Shown in pieces: positions 17,035-25,957 of a DNA stretch of 36,937 nt. Each line of letters starts with the position of its first letter. Position 1 is the stretch's first letter. The notes under the pieces are model-generated. The model was not told where the DNA came from, made no database searches, and saw only the letters and a program-made list of their open reading frames with translations. The stretch lies in contig SVNW01000031.1 of NCBI GenBank assembly GCA_015066745.1, forward strand, positions 1 through 36,937, given 5' to 3'. A program made the position numbers and the translations under genes. This DNA comes from Ruminococcus sp. (GTDB lineage Bacteria > Bacillota > Clostridia > Oscillospirales > Ruminococcaceae).

Positions 17035-17888
17035 AAAATACTTTGAATAAAAATATATGTACTTTCATAGCTTGTGATGCTGACTATGATGAAAGTAAAA
17101 TCGTTTTGTTCGGTGCACCGTTTGACAGCACTACATCATACAGACCCGGAACTCGTTTCGGAAGTTCTGCTATCAGAAATGAAAGTTTTGGTATTGAAAC
17201 ATACAGCCCTTATACCGACAAGGATCTCACTGATACAAAAATATTTGATGCAGGCGACCTTGAGCTGTGTATGGGTAGCAGTGAACTCGCCCTTAAAGAT
17301 ATCGAAAACTTTACAAACAAAGTTCTTGATGACGGAAAAATACCGTTTATGATAGGTGGCGAACACCTTGTTACACTCGGAACTATGCGTTCTGTTGTAA
17401 AAAAATATCCTGATGTTCATATCATACACTTTGACGCACACGCTGATCTCAGAAATGATTACCTTGGTGTAGAACTTTCACACGCTTGTGTTATGAGAAG
17501 ATGTCATGAACTTGTCGGAGATAATAAAATATTTCAGTTTGGTATAAGAAGCGGTGACAGAGAAGAATTTCTCTGGGGAAAAGAACACGTATATACAAAC
17601 AGATTTAACTTTGACACACTCAGTGATGTGGTTGAAAAACTAAAAGGAAAACCTGTTTATTTTACGCTTGACCTTGATGTACTCGATCCATCAGTATTCT
17701 GCGGAACGGGTACTCCTGAAGCTGACGGTGTTTCTTTCCGTGAACTTATAGATGCTATAAGAAAAATTTCAGAGTTGAATATAGTAGGTCTTGATATGAA
17801 TGAGCTTTGTCCTATATATGACCAGAGTGGTGCTTCTACTGCTCTTGCATGCAAACTGCTCAGAGAGATACTGCTTTTCATATATTAA
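17031..17888 (+). CDS. speB: agmatinase / ureohydrolase (SpeB type)
   Basis: A 285-residue member of the arginase/agmatinase ureohydrolase family with all manganese ligands in place: GGEH (~108-111), HFDAHADLR and LDLDVLDPSVFCGTGTPE. It removes urea from agmatine to yield putrescine. A closely related activity, hydrolysis of N1-aminopropylagmatine to spermidine, is known in Thermus and cannot be excluded. Length is normal. The ATG at 17031 overlaps the speE stop, but the AAAGG ribosome site touches it, so TTG 17043 (12 nt away), which would shorten the protein by four residues, is an equally good start and fits the TTG habit of this operon. Confidence 0.92.
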   Translation: MKNTLNKNICTFIACDADYDESKIVLFGAPFDSTTSYRPGTRFGSSAIRNESFGIETYSPYTDKDLTDTKIFDAGDLELCMGSSELALKDIENFTNKVLDDGKIPFMIGGEHLVTLGTMRSVVKKYPDVHIIHFDAHADLRNDYLGVELSHACVMRRCHELVGDNKIFQFGIRSGDREEFLWGKEHVYTNRFNFDTLSDVVEKLKGKPVYFTLDLDVLDPSVFCGTGTPEADGVSFRELIDAIRKISELNIVGLDMNELCPIYDQSGASTALACKLLREILLFIY

Positions 17889-17913
17889 TTAAACAATCAA
17901 GGAGGAATAAAAA

Positions 17914-19113
17914 TTGGGTAGAGCTTTAATTATTGGTGCAGGTGGCGTTGCAAGTGTCGTTGTACACAAGTGTTGCCAGAACAGTGACGTTTTTGAAGAA
18001 ATTTGTATTGCAAGCAGAACAAAATCAAAATGTGATGCTTTAAAAGAAAAACTTGACGGTGGTAAAACAGTCATTACTACTGCTCAGGTTGACGCTGATA
18101 ACGTAAGTGAACTTGTTGAACTTATGAAAAGCTACAAACCTGATATTGTTATAAATGTTGCACTTCCGTATCAGGACCTCACTATTATGGACGCATGTCT
18201 TGAATGCAAGGTTGACTATGTTGACACTGCAAACTACGAACCTCTTGATACTGCAAAATTTGAATACAAGTGGCAGTGGGCTTATCGTGAAAAATTTGAA
18301 AAAGCAGGAATAACAGCACTCCTCGGCAGTGGTTTTGATCCGGGCGTTACAGGTGTATTTTCTGCTTATGCAATGAAACATTACTTTGACGAGATCCACT
18401 ATATAGATATTCTTGACTGCAACGGCGGTGACCATGGTTACCCATTTGCAACAAACTTTAACCCTGAAATAAATATCCGAGAAGTTTCTGCAAACGGAAG
18501 CTATATAGAAAACGGTAAATGGGTTGAAACAAAACCTATGGAGATCAAACGTGAATATGATTTCCCGCAGGTAGGTAAAAAGGATATGTACCTTCTCCAC
18601 CATGAAGAACTTGAATCCCTTGCACTTAACATCAAAGGTATCAAGAGAATAAGATTTTTCATGACATTTGGTCAGAGTTATCTCACACATCTCAAATGCC
18701 TTGAAAACGTTGGTATGACATCTATCGAACCTATCGAATACGAAGGAATGAAGATAGTTCCGCTCCAGTTCCTTAAAGCAGTGCTTCCTGACCCTGCAAC
18801 ACTCGGTCCAAGAACTGTAGGAAAGACAAATATCGGCTGTATCTGCCACGGTGTAAAGGACGGCAAACCTGTTTCTTACTATGTATATAATGTTTGTGAC
18901 CATCAGGAATGTTACAAGGAAGTAGGCTCACAGGCTATTTCTTATACAACTGGTGTACCTGCAATGATCGGTGCTATGATGGTTATGACAGGCAAATGGA
19001 AGAAACCAGGTGTTTATAATATTGAAGAATTTGATCCGGATCCGTTTATGGAAGAACTCAACAAATGGGGTCTCCCTTGGGTTGAAGACTTTACCCCTGT
19101 TCCGGTTGACTGA
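17914..19113 (+). CDS. carboxy(nor)spermidine dehydrogenase (saccharopine dehydrogenase-like)
   Basis: The 399-residue protein starts with TTG 17914 (GGAGG, 8 nt upstream) and opens with the NADP-binding GRALIIGAGGVASVVVHKC. It has the saccharopine dehydrogenase-like fold, with GSGFDPGVTGVFSAYA, LDCNGGDHGYPFATNFNPE and TTGVPAMIGAMMVMTG regions that I recognise from carboxynorspermidine synthases. The reaction joins L-aspartate semialdehyde to a diamine (putrescine gives carboxyspermidine) with NADPH. The next gene encodes the matching decarboxylase. An agmatine-using version of this enzyme is known from cyanobacteria, so the amine substrate is not fixed by sequence. Confidence 0.92.
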   Translation: MGRALIIGAGGVASVVVHKCCQNSDVFEEICIASRTKSKCDALKEKLDGGKTVITTAQVDADNVSELVELMKSYKPDIVINVALPYQDLTIMDACLECKVDYVDTANYEPLDTAKFEYKWQWAYREKFEKAGITALLGSGFDPGVTGVFSAYAMKHYFDEIHYIDILDCNGGDHGYPFATNFNPEINIREVSANGSYIENGKWVETKPMEIKREYDFPQVGKKDMYLLHHEELESLALNIKGIKRIRFFMTFGQSYLTHLKCLENVGMTSIEPIEYEGMKIVPLQFLKAVLPDPATLGPRTVGKTNIGCICHGVKDGKPVSYYVYNVCDHQECYKEVGSQAISYTTGVPAMIGAMMVMTGKWKKPGVYNIEEFDPDPFMEELNKWGLPWVEDFTPVPVD

Positions 19114-19139
19114 TTTTTACGAGAGGATTTTTATTAGAA

Positions 19140-20288
19140 ATGCTTAATTTTAACCCAGATGATTTAAAGACACCCTGCTATGTTGTCGATGAAAAATTAC
19201 TTACTTCAAATCTTGAAGTACTTGATTTGGTTCAGAAAAGAACCGGTTGCAAAATATTACTTGCACAAAAATCATTTTCAATGTATTCCGTATATCCGCT
19301 TATAGCAAAATATCTGTACGGAACAACTGCCAGCGGGCTTTTCGAGGCACGTCTCGGATACGAGAAAATGGGTAAACCATTCGGTAAAGAAACTCATGTC
19401 TTCTCCCCTGCTTTTTTAGATGAAGAATTTGATGAAATAATAGAGTATTGTGATCATATCGTCTTCAACTCATTTGCACAGTGGAATAAATTTAAGGATA
19501 AAATTAAAAACAGCGGTAAAAACATTAACTGCGGAATAAGAATAAATCCGGAATACTCCGAAATAGAAACTGACATATATAACCCATGCTTTACAGGTTC
19601 AAGACTCGGAACTACACTAGACAATTTCGATGAAAACTCCCTTGACGGCATCTCAGGACTTCATTTTCATACAATGTGCGAACAAAATTCCGATACTCTC
19701 AAACGCACAATAAAAGTTGTCGATGAAAAGTTCGGAAAATACCTTGCAAATATGAAATGGATAAACTTTGGTGGCGGTCATCATATAACAAGGGACGACT
19801 ATGATATAGACACACTATGCGAGTGTATAAATTATTTCAGGGACAAGTACGGACTTGAAGTTTATCTTGAACCGGGCGAAGCTGTTGCATTAAACAGCGG
19901 ATTTCTTGTAACAACAGTTCTTGATACGTTAAAAAACGGCATTGACATCGCAATAACTGACGCATCAGCCGCATGCCATATGCCTGATGTACTGGAAATG
20001 CCATACAGACCTAATATCATAGGCAGTGACCTTCCGGATAAAAAAGAATTCACATACCGTCTTGGCGGTAATACCTGCCTTGCGGGCGACATTATCGGTG
20101 ATTACTCATTTGACCAGAAACTTAAAATCGGTGATAAGCTTGTACTATGCGACATGGCTATATATTCGATGGTAAAGAACAACACATTCAATGGTATGCG
20201 TCTTCCATCTATTGTACTATGCAAAGAAGATGGTTCTCTTGAAATTGTAAAAGAGTTCGGATATGATGAGTTTGAAAGAAGATTGTAA
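19140..20288 (+). CDS. nspC: carboxy(nor)spermidine decarboxylase
   Basis: The 382-residue PLP enzyme of the alanine-racemase-fold decarboxylase family completes the dehydrogenase/decarboxylase route by turning carboxyspermidine into spermidine. Visible features: TPCYVVDEKLL opening, KILLAQKSFSMYSVYPL with the cofactor lysine, GLHFHTMCEQ, NFGGGHHI, YLEPGEAVALNSGFLV, and GNTCLAGDIIGDY with the catalytic Cys. Normal length for NspC. The ATG at 19140 is about 13 nt from its GAGAGG site, slightly long. It is the last gene of the polyamine operon, followed by a clear terminator. Confidence 0.92.
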   Translation: MLNFNPDDLKTPCYVVDEKLLTSNLEVLDLVQKRTGCKILLAQKSFSMYSVYPLIAKYLYGTTASGLFEARLGYEKMGKPFGKETHVFSPAFLDEEFDEIIEYCDHIVFNSFAQWNKFKDKIKNSGKNINCGIRINPEYSEIETDIYNPCFTGSRLGTTLDNFDENSLDGISGLHFHTMCEQNSDTLKRTIKVVDEKFGKYLANMKWINFGGGHHITRDDYDIDTLCECINYFRDKYGLEVYLEPGEAVALNSGFLVTTVLDTLKNGIDIAITDASAACHMPDVLEMPYRPNIIGSDLPDKKEFTYRLGGNTCLAGDIIGDYSFDQKLKIGDKLVLCDMAIYSMVKNNTFNGMRLPSIVLCKEDGSLEIVKEFGYDEFERRL

Positions 20289-20302
20289 TTAATAAAAAAT
20301 TG

Positions 20303-20330
20303 TGCTCTTGCAAAACAAAATGCAAGAGCA
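20303..20330 (+). terminator. terminator of the polyamine operon
   Basis: TGCTCTTGCA (20303-20312) pairs perfectly with TGCAAGAGCA (20321-20330) around AAACAAAA and is followed by TATTTTTTT, 15 nt after the decarboxylase stop codon. Confidence 0.88.
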
Positions 20331-20359
20331 TATTTTTTTACTTATATTAAAAAAAAGCA

Positions 20360-20397
20360 AAACACGATATATAATGCAATGATCATACATCGTGTTT
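20360..20397 (-). terminator. terminator of the glycogen / HD-GYP operon
   Basis: Reading leftward, AAACACGAT (20397-20389) pairs with ATCGTGTTT (20368-20360), then TGC and a run of eight T. The stem overlaps the HD-GYP stop codon (20398-20396). Confidence 0.75.
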
Positions 20398-22081
20398 AAT
20401 CTGACATTTCTTCAACGACCTTCTCTACCTGCGGTCTTACTTTTAAGAAGCATCTGACAAGCAGTGGGTCGAATTGTTTTCCGCTTTCGTTTTCAATAAT
20501 CTTATAAACTGTACTGACAGGATAAGACTGTTTATAAGGTCTTTTTGATACCAGAGCATCAAAAACATCCACTACAGCCATAATCCTTGCACAAAGAGGA
20601 ATATCAATATTTGAAAGACCTTCAGGATAACCTGTTCCGTCCCATTTTTCATGATGATAAAGTGCAAGCTCTCTTGCAAGATGATAATACTCCAGGTCAT
20701 CAAGCCCTGATAATGTATCATCTAATATCTGCGCACCGAGAACCGTATGCTTTTTCATTATTTCAAATTCCTCATAGGTAAATCTGCCATTTTTATTCAA
20801 TATACTGTCCGGAACCGCCACTTTTCCAATATCGTGCAAAGGAGCTGCAAGTTTAATATGTGATATATATGACGGAGTCAATATATCGGTGTATACATTA
20901 TCCTTGACTAATCCTTTTATAAGAATATCAATGTACATACTGGTGCGCTTTATATGGCCACCAGTAACAAAGTCACGACTTTCAATAATATTGGCAAATC
21001 CCATAATGACTTTTTCCTGAACATCACGCAATTTCTCTGTCTGACGTTCAACCTCACATTCAAGATCTTTCTGATAGTTCTCAAGAAGATCTGTCTTCTC
21101 CCTTTCAGCCGTTACATCATAAAACCAAACAACAAACCCCATTACCTTGTTTTTGCTTTTAATATTTTTTATTTCAGGTTTATAATATTTTCGATTTACG
21201 CACAATTCTTCCATATTGCGATTAACAACTATGTCAAATAATGAACCATCAAGAGAATCTATTTCATCATCAACAGAAAAACCTCTGAGCACCGGAAATA
21301 GATCTTTTGCTTTGTTATTGCACCCTTTGAATTTATAATTGTCATCTATGGCAATTACCGCGTCATCTATGGTATCATACGCCATAGCCTGAGCTGTATT
21401 GTTAAAATCATAAATATGCATTCTGTAAACAAGTCTAAGAGTCAAAATCTCAGATATAACAAGACCATATGGCAAAAGGAACATCTGAACTGATAACACT
21501 TTTTCAATAACATAAAGAACACATGGAACCATAATAATCAAAAACAACGATATTGTATTTTTATAGCTCCTTGATGTCGTCTTTTTTGTTATATTTATAA
21601 TCGACATAACCAGAATGAACACAACATAGACTGCGAGCATGACCTTGAACATTATATTTCCAAGTCCGCTTTCCTTCTGAAGAAAAGCACCGGAATCATC
21701 TGAAATATACTCTACACTTTTATAAAAAAGATTATGTTTATCCATAGTCAATGCCAGAGTCATGATAGCAGAATTGGCAAGCAAAAGAAAAGCTCTTAGT
21801 ATTTTTCTTATATATACATCGCAATATATAGCCGTAAATCTCAATACAAAATAAAAAACATTGCTTGTGCCTATATAAACGATCTTTTGTGCAAGATACG
21901 CTGAACTAAGGCTGTCTGCCTGTACAAGAAACCAATACCCTAATGTAGTAATAAATATACAACAGCAGGACATCAAAGTGAACTGCTGTTGTCGGCTTGA
22001 TTTCTGACGCATAATCAGGAAAATACATATAATTGAAACAACCACACAGAAAGTAAGTGAATAGTAAACTACATTGTGCAA
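20396..22081 (-). CDS. 7TM-PAS-HD-GYP cyclic di-GMP phosphodiesterase
   Basis: The protein has an N-terminal block of seven membrane helices (~1-215) like the histidine kinase 7TM sensor region, a PAS-like domain (~235-330, IDDNYKFKGCNNKAKDLFPVL then GFVVWFYDVTAERE), a short coiled coil and a C-terminal HD-GYP domain. The last retains its metal-binding HDIGKVAVPDSIL and HHEKWDGTGYPEGL motifs, so it should hydrolyse cyclic di-GMP. I place the start at TTG 22081 (AAGGGG, 9 nt upstream), giving 561 residues; an ATG at 22090 touches that ribosome site and a TTG at 22120 gives 574. It lies just after glgA on the same strand, so it probably belongs to the glycogen operon. Confidence 0.9.
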   Translation of the reverse strand: MHNVVYYSLTFCVVVSIICIFLIMRQKSSRQQQFTLMSCCCIFITTLGYWFLVQADSLSSAYLAQKIVYIGTSNVFYFVLRFTAIYCDVYIRKILRAFLLLANSAIMTLALTMDKHNLFYKSVEYISDDSGAFLQKESGLGNIMFKVMLAVYVVFILVMSIINITKKTTSRSYKNTISLFLIIMVPCVLYVIEKVLSVQMFLLPYGLVISEILTLRLVYRMHIYDFNNTAQAMAYDTIDDAVIAIDDNYKFKGCNNKAKDLFPVLRGFSVDDEIDSLDGSLFDIVVNRNMEELCVNRKYYKPEIKNIKSKNKVMGFVVWFYDVTAEREKTDLLENYQKDLECEVERQTEKLRDVQEKVIMGFANIIESRDFVTGGHIKRTSMYIDILIKGLVKDNVYTDILTPSYISHIKLAAPLHDIGKVAVPDSILNKNGRFTYEEFEIMKKHTVLGAQILDDTLSGLDDLEYYHLARELALYHHEKWDGTGYPEGLSNIDIPLCARIMAVVDVFDALVSKRPYKQSYPVSTVYKIIENESGKQFDPLLVRCFLKVRPQVEKVVEEMSD

Positions 22082-22135
22082 CTGAATCATCCCCTTTAAA
22101 AATACATCACATACGCCCAATCACCTTTGCTAAAT

Positions 22136-23554
22136 TTATTTGGCAAGCAATTCTTTGTATAAAACGATATATTTTTCAGATGACTTATCCCAACTGAAAT
22201 CTTCCTTCATTGCTAAAGTAACAAGTTTCTTCCATTTCTTTTTATCTTCATACAATGATTTAGCTCTCAGACAAGAGTTAAGCATATCATGAGCATTATA
22301 AGTTTTAAAAGTAAATCCATTACCATTTTCATCGCCACAATCTCTGACAGAATCTCTTAATCCTCCTGTCTCACGAACTATCGGAATTGTTCCGTATCTC
22401 ATTGAGATCATCTGAGCAAGTCCGCAAGGCTCATTTTGTGACGGCATTAAAAACATATCAGCCCCTGCATATATTTTTCTTGCTATTTCAGGAATAAATC
22501 CTATATTTACACTCACCTTATCAGGATATCTGTAAGCCATCTCGTTGAAGAAATCTTCATAAATCTTTTCACCACTTCCGATGATAGCAAACTTAAATCC
22601 GTTATCCACAAGTTCCTCAAATATATATTTCACAAGGTCAAGACCTTTGTGTGAAACAAAACGAGTAACTATACCGATTACCGGCTCATCGCCTTCCTGA
22701 AGGCCAAGCTCTTCAAGAAGTTTTTCTTTACAAACCTTCTTACCTTTAAGATTTGAAGAAGTAAAGTTTGCCGGAATGAGCGGATCTTTTTCAGGGTCAT
22801 AGACTGTTGTATCTATACCGTTTAAAAATCCTGATAATTTATATTGTTTATTTATCAGTATTCTGTCAAGACCATACGCATACCATGGATCAAGAATTTC
22901 CCACGCATAACTTGGACTTACTGTTGTTATACGATCAGCTGCTTCGAAAGCACCCTTCATCATATTTACACAATCATCATAAATCAGAAGATCTGAATGA
23001 TACATCGGTATTCCCATTATTTCATTTATAACTTCTGTACCATACTTTCCCTGATACTGTATGTTGTGTATAGTAAATACATTCTTTATATCTTCAAATC
23101 CCTGCTGATACTTGTAAAGAACCTGATAGTATACAGAAATAAGAGATGTCTGCCAGTCATTTGCATGAATTATATCCGGCTTAAAATCAATATACCTAAG
23201 CATTTCCAGAACGGCTCTTGAGAAAAATGTAAATCTCTCACAATCATCATAAAAACCGTACATGCCATCTCTTCCGAAATAATACTCGTTGTCAATGAGG
23301 TAATAAACTACTCCGTTATATATTGTAGTAAACACACCACAATATTGCTTTCTCCATGCAACGTCAACAGTAATATTTGTGAGATAGGTAAAATTGACTC
23401 TGAGCTGTGGCTTTATCCCTTTATAAAGAGGCATTACTACACGACATTCATGACCTTTACGACTTACCGCAGACGGAAGAGCTCCGCAAACATCAGCAAG
23501 TCCTCCTGACGCCATGAAAGGTAATGCTTCACTGGTTGCATATAAAATATTCAT
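22136..23554 (-). CDS. glgA: glycogen synthase (ADP-glucose type)
   Basis: From ATG 23554 (GGAGG, 10 nt upstream) the protein is 472 residues, beginning MNILYATSEALPF. It extends glycogen chains using ADP-glucose (GT5 family, GT-B fold). Visible features: SGGLADVCGALP at the donor site, HANDWQTSLISVYY, FTIHNIQYQGKYG, GIVTRFVSHKGLDLVKYIF, and SQNEPCGLAQMISMRYGTIPIVRETGGLRDSV in the C-terminal lobe. The lysine of the usual KxGG start motif is Ala here (MASGGL). The first ATG at 23563 is one nt from the ribosome site and an upstream frame overlaps glgD, so 23554 is preferred. Confidence 0.93.
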   Translation of the reverse strand: MNILYATSEALPFMASGGLADVCGALPSAVSRKGHECRVVMPLYKGIKPQLRVNFTYLTNITVDVAWRKQYCGVFTTIYNGVVYYLIDNEYYFGRDGMYGFYDDCERFTFFSRAVLEMLRYIDFKPDIIHANDWQTSLISVYYQVLYKYQQGFEDIKNVFTIHNIQYQGKYGTEVINEIMGIPMYHSDLLIYDDCVNMMKGAFEAADRITTVSPSYAWEILDPWYAYGLDRILINKQYKLSGFLNGIDTTVYDPEKDPLIPANFTSSNLKGKKVCKEKLLEELGLQEGDEPVIGIVTRFVSHKGLDLVKYIFEELVDNGFKFAIIGSGEKIYEDFFNEMAYRYPDKVSVNIGFIPEIARKIYAGADMFLMPSQNEPCGLAQMISMRYGTIPIVRETGGLRDSVRDCGDENGNGFTFKTYNAHDMLNSCLRAKSLYEDKKKWKKLVTLAMKEDFSWDKSSEKYIVLYKELLAK

Positions 23555-23592
23555 ACTTCCCATACCTCCAAACGTTCTGATCAATCCAAAAA

Positions 23593-24729
23593 TCAATCAT
23601 CCTCGATTTTCTGGTTTTTCTTTATGAAGAGTGCATTTGATTTTGCAGCAGTCAGCAACTTATTTTTACCGACTTTAACCTTCTTGTCGGTGATAACTGC
23701 ATGTAACTCTGCATTCTCTCCTATCTGAGTGTTCTGCATAAGTATGCAGTTTCTTACCTGCGCACCCTTAGCTACAGTTACTCCTCTGAAAAGTATGGAA
23801 TTTTCAACTGTACCTTCTATTATACATCCATCAGCGATGAGTGAGTTTTTAACTTTAGCCCCATCTTTATATTTGGCAGGACCTGAGTCCTTTACCTTTG
23901 TATATATAGGTGATGCATCTATAAACAAATTCTTTTTGTTTTCCATATCGAGCAAATTCATATTTGCCTGATAATAAGAATTTATATCTTCTATTTTTTC
24001 GTAATAACCCTTATGTTCGTATCCGTAGATCTTGTAGTTTGCCTTGTTCTGCTGAAGAACCTGTCGGTCAAAACTTGCATATCCTTCCGGTGCAAATCTT
24101 TCTACTATCTTTTCAAGAATTTTTCTTTCAATAACAAACATATTAAGAGATCTGTTTGCCACACCAAGTATATCAGGATTTATGATAGCACTCTTTACCT
24201 TCTTGTCATCTCCGACCTCAAGAATAGTCGAAGCTCTTGAGCCTATACCCTTATCAGTAAACTGGTGTTTTGCATAAACAACTGTTATATCTGCATCGTT
24301 TCTTACGTGCTCTCTGATAACAGTTCTGAAATCAATTGTAGTTACAACATCACAATCCGCCATTACAACATATTTTGCGTTTGAGTTATGAACAAATGGA
24401 AGAACTCCCTCAAGAGCTTCTATTCTTCCTCTGTAAAGTCCGCTGTTATTATGACTGAAAGGGGGAAGCAAATGAAGTCCGCCATTTTTTATAGATAAGT
24501 CCCATTCTCTGCCTGAGCCAATATGATCAAGCAGTGACTGATAGTTTGACTTTGTTATTACACCAACTTCAGGTATTCCTGAATTGGCCATATTGGAAAG
24601 TGGAAAATCGATTAATCTGTATCTTCCGCCAAATAATATTGAACCCATTGTTCTTACAGTAGTAAGTTCTGAAATAGATTCATCATGCATATTTGCAAAA
24701 ATTATTCCTAGTACATCATTATAAATCAC
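23593..24729 (-). CDS. glgD: glucose-1-phosphate adenylyltransferase-like subunit GlgD
   Basis: The 378-residue protein has the nucleotidyltransferase fold followed by left-handed beta-helix repeats, as in GlgC, but with the diverged N-terminus typical of Firmicute GlgD: ANMHDESISELTTVRTMGSILFGGRYRLIDFPLSN in place of the catalytic GGxGxRL loop. GlgD is understood as a partner that modulates GlgC in a mixed tetramer and has little activity alone. It uses a GTG start with GGGGG about 9 nt upstream, lies 23 bp after glgC and is followed by glgA. Confidence 0.92.
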   Translation of the reverse strand: MIYNDVLGIIFANMHDESISELTTVRTMGSILFGGRYRLIDFPLSNMANSGIPEVGVITKSNYQSLLDHIGSGREWDLSIKNGGLHLLPPFSHNNSGLYRGRIEALEGVLPFVHNSNAKYVVMADCDVVTTIDFRTVIREHVRNDADITVVYAKHQFTDKGIGSRASTILEVGDDKKVKSAIINPDILGVANRSLNMFVIERKILEKIVERFAPEGYASFDRQVLQQNKANYKIYGYEHKGYYEKIEDINSYYQANMNLLDMENKKNLFIDASPIYTKVKDSGPAKYKDGAKVKNSLIADGCIIEGTVENSILFRGVTVAKGAQVRNCILMQNTQIGENAELHAVITDKKVKVGKNKLLTAAKSNALFIKKNQKIEDD

Positions 24730-24752
24730 TTAATATATCCCCCTTAATCTCT

Positions 24753-25952
24753 TTACATAGCCGGTATCATTTGTCCCGGAGTTACTACTATTCCGGATGA
24801 TATCGTTTCGCCATGACCAATTACCGCTATCTCATACTCTGTCTTTTTGCCACTGTTTCTTGTAATTTCCTCATCAGATACGCCTATTTTCGCACCTTTT
24901 TCTATCACAGCATCTTCACCGATTATTGCATATCTGATAACTGCACCTGACTGAATAACAGCGCCGGGCATTATTACACTATGATCAACAATAACATTTT
25001 CTTCTATTGTAACACCGGAATAGATAACCGAATCATTGATTATTCCGTTTACGTTACATCCATCACATACAAGTGAATTATTTACACTTGCTTCCTCACC
25101 TATATACTGAGGTGGCAAACTGAGATTTCTGGAGTATATTTTCCATTCAGGATCGTAAAAGTCGATAACATCAGAATCAAGTATATCCATGTTTGCTTCC
25201 CACAAACTGCGAAGTGTGCCAACATCTTTCCAATAACCTTCAAAAGCAAAAGCAAACAGCTTTTCGCCGTCTGATAGCATTGCAGGAATTATTTCCTTAC
25301 CAAAATCCTTTGACTCGCCATTCTTTTCATTCTCAATAAGATATTTTCTTAATCTTTCCCATGTGAATACATAGATACCCATTGATGCAAGTGTAGATTT
25401 AGGCTGTTTTGGCTTCTCTGTAAAATTAATGATTCTTTCATTGTCATCACAAGTCATTATTCCAAATCTTGATGCTTCCTCAAGTGGAACATCAAGAACC
25501 GCTATAGTTGCATCTGCGCCTTTTTTCTTATGGAATTCGACCATTTCAGAATAGTCCATCTTATAGATATGATCGCCTCCGAGAATGATGATATATTCCG
25601 GATCATATCTTTCGATAAAACGCATATTCTGATAAATCGCATTTGCAGTTCCTTCATACCATGAACTGCCTGATGCAGTCTGATATGGCGGTAAAATGTG
25701 AACACCTCCACGTAATCTGTCAAGATTCCATGGCTGTCCGTTTCCAATATAATCATTTAGTTCCAGTGGCTGATACTGTGTAAGTACACCTACAGTATCT
25801 ATTCCCGAATTTGTGCAGTTTGATAATGGAAAATCTATTATTCTGTATTTTCCTCCAAAAGGAACTGCGGGCTTAGCCATCTTCTGTGTCAAAGCATATA
25901 ATCTGCTCCCCTGACCACCTGCCAGCAGCATTGCTATACATTCCTTCTTCAT
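24753..25952 (-). CDS. glgC: glucose-1-phosphate adenylyltransferase catalytic subunit
   Basis: The 399-residue enzyme makes ADP-glucose from glucose-1-phosphate and ATP, the committed step of glycogen synthesis. It has the intact pyrophosphorylase loop ([16 protein letters not shown]), [32 protein letters not shown] with the catalytic Asp, FTEKP, the substrate-binding GYWKDVGT and a C-terminal beta-helix of hexapeptide repeats. The ribosome site (GGGAGG) is encoded inside the last codons of glgB, only 5 bp separating the two genes, so the operon is tightly coupled. Confidence 0.95.
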   Translation of the reverse strand: MKKECIAMLLAGGQGSRLYALTQKMAKPAVPFGGKYRIIDFPLSNCTNSGIDTVGVLTQYQPLELNDYIGNGQPWNLDRLRGGVHILPPYQTASGSSWYEGTANAIYQNMRFIERYDPEYIIILGGDHIYKMDYSEMVEFHKKKGADATIAVLDVPLEEASRFGIMTCDDNERIINFTEKPKQPKSTLASMGIYVFTWERLRKYLIENEKNGESKDFGKEIIPAMLSDGEKLFAFAFEGYWKDVGTLRSLWEANMDILDSDVIDFYDPEWKIYSRNLSLPPQYIGEEASVNNSLVCDGCNVNGIINDSVIYSGVTIEENVIVDHSVIMPGAVIQSGAVIRYAIIGEDAVIEKGAKIGVSDEEITRNSGKKTEYEIAVIGHGETISSGIVVTPGQMIPAM

Positions 25953-25957
25953 ACGTA

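Noticed and set aside
18040-18903. Long open frame (about 287 codons) on the - strand opposite the carboxyspermidine dehydrogenase gene
   Set aside because: Its translation is rich in Cys, Phe and Val with no recognisable domain, it has no ribosome site, and the + strand gene has clear family motifs throughout. It is a by-product of codon usage.
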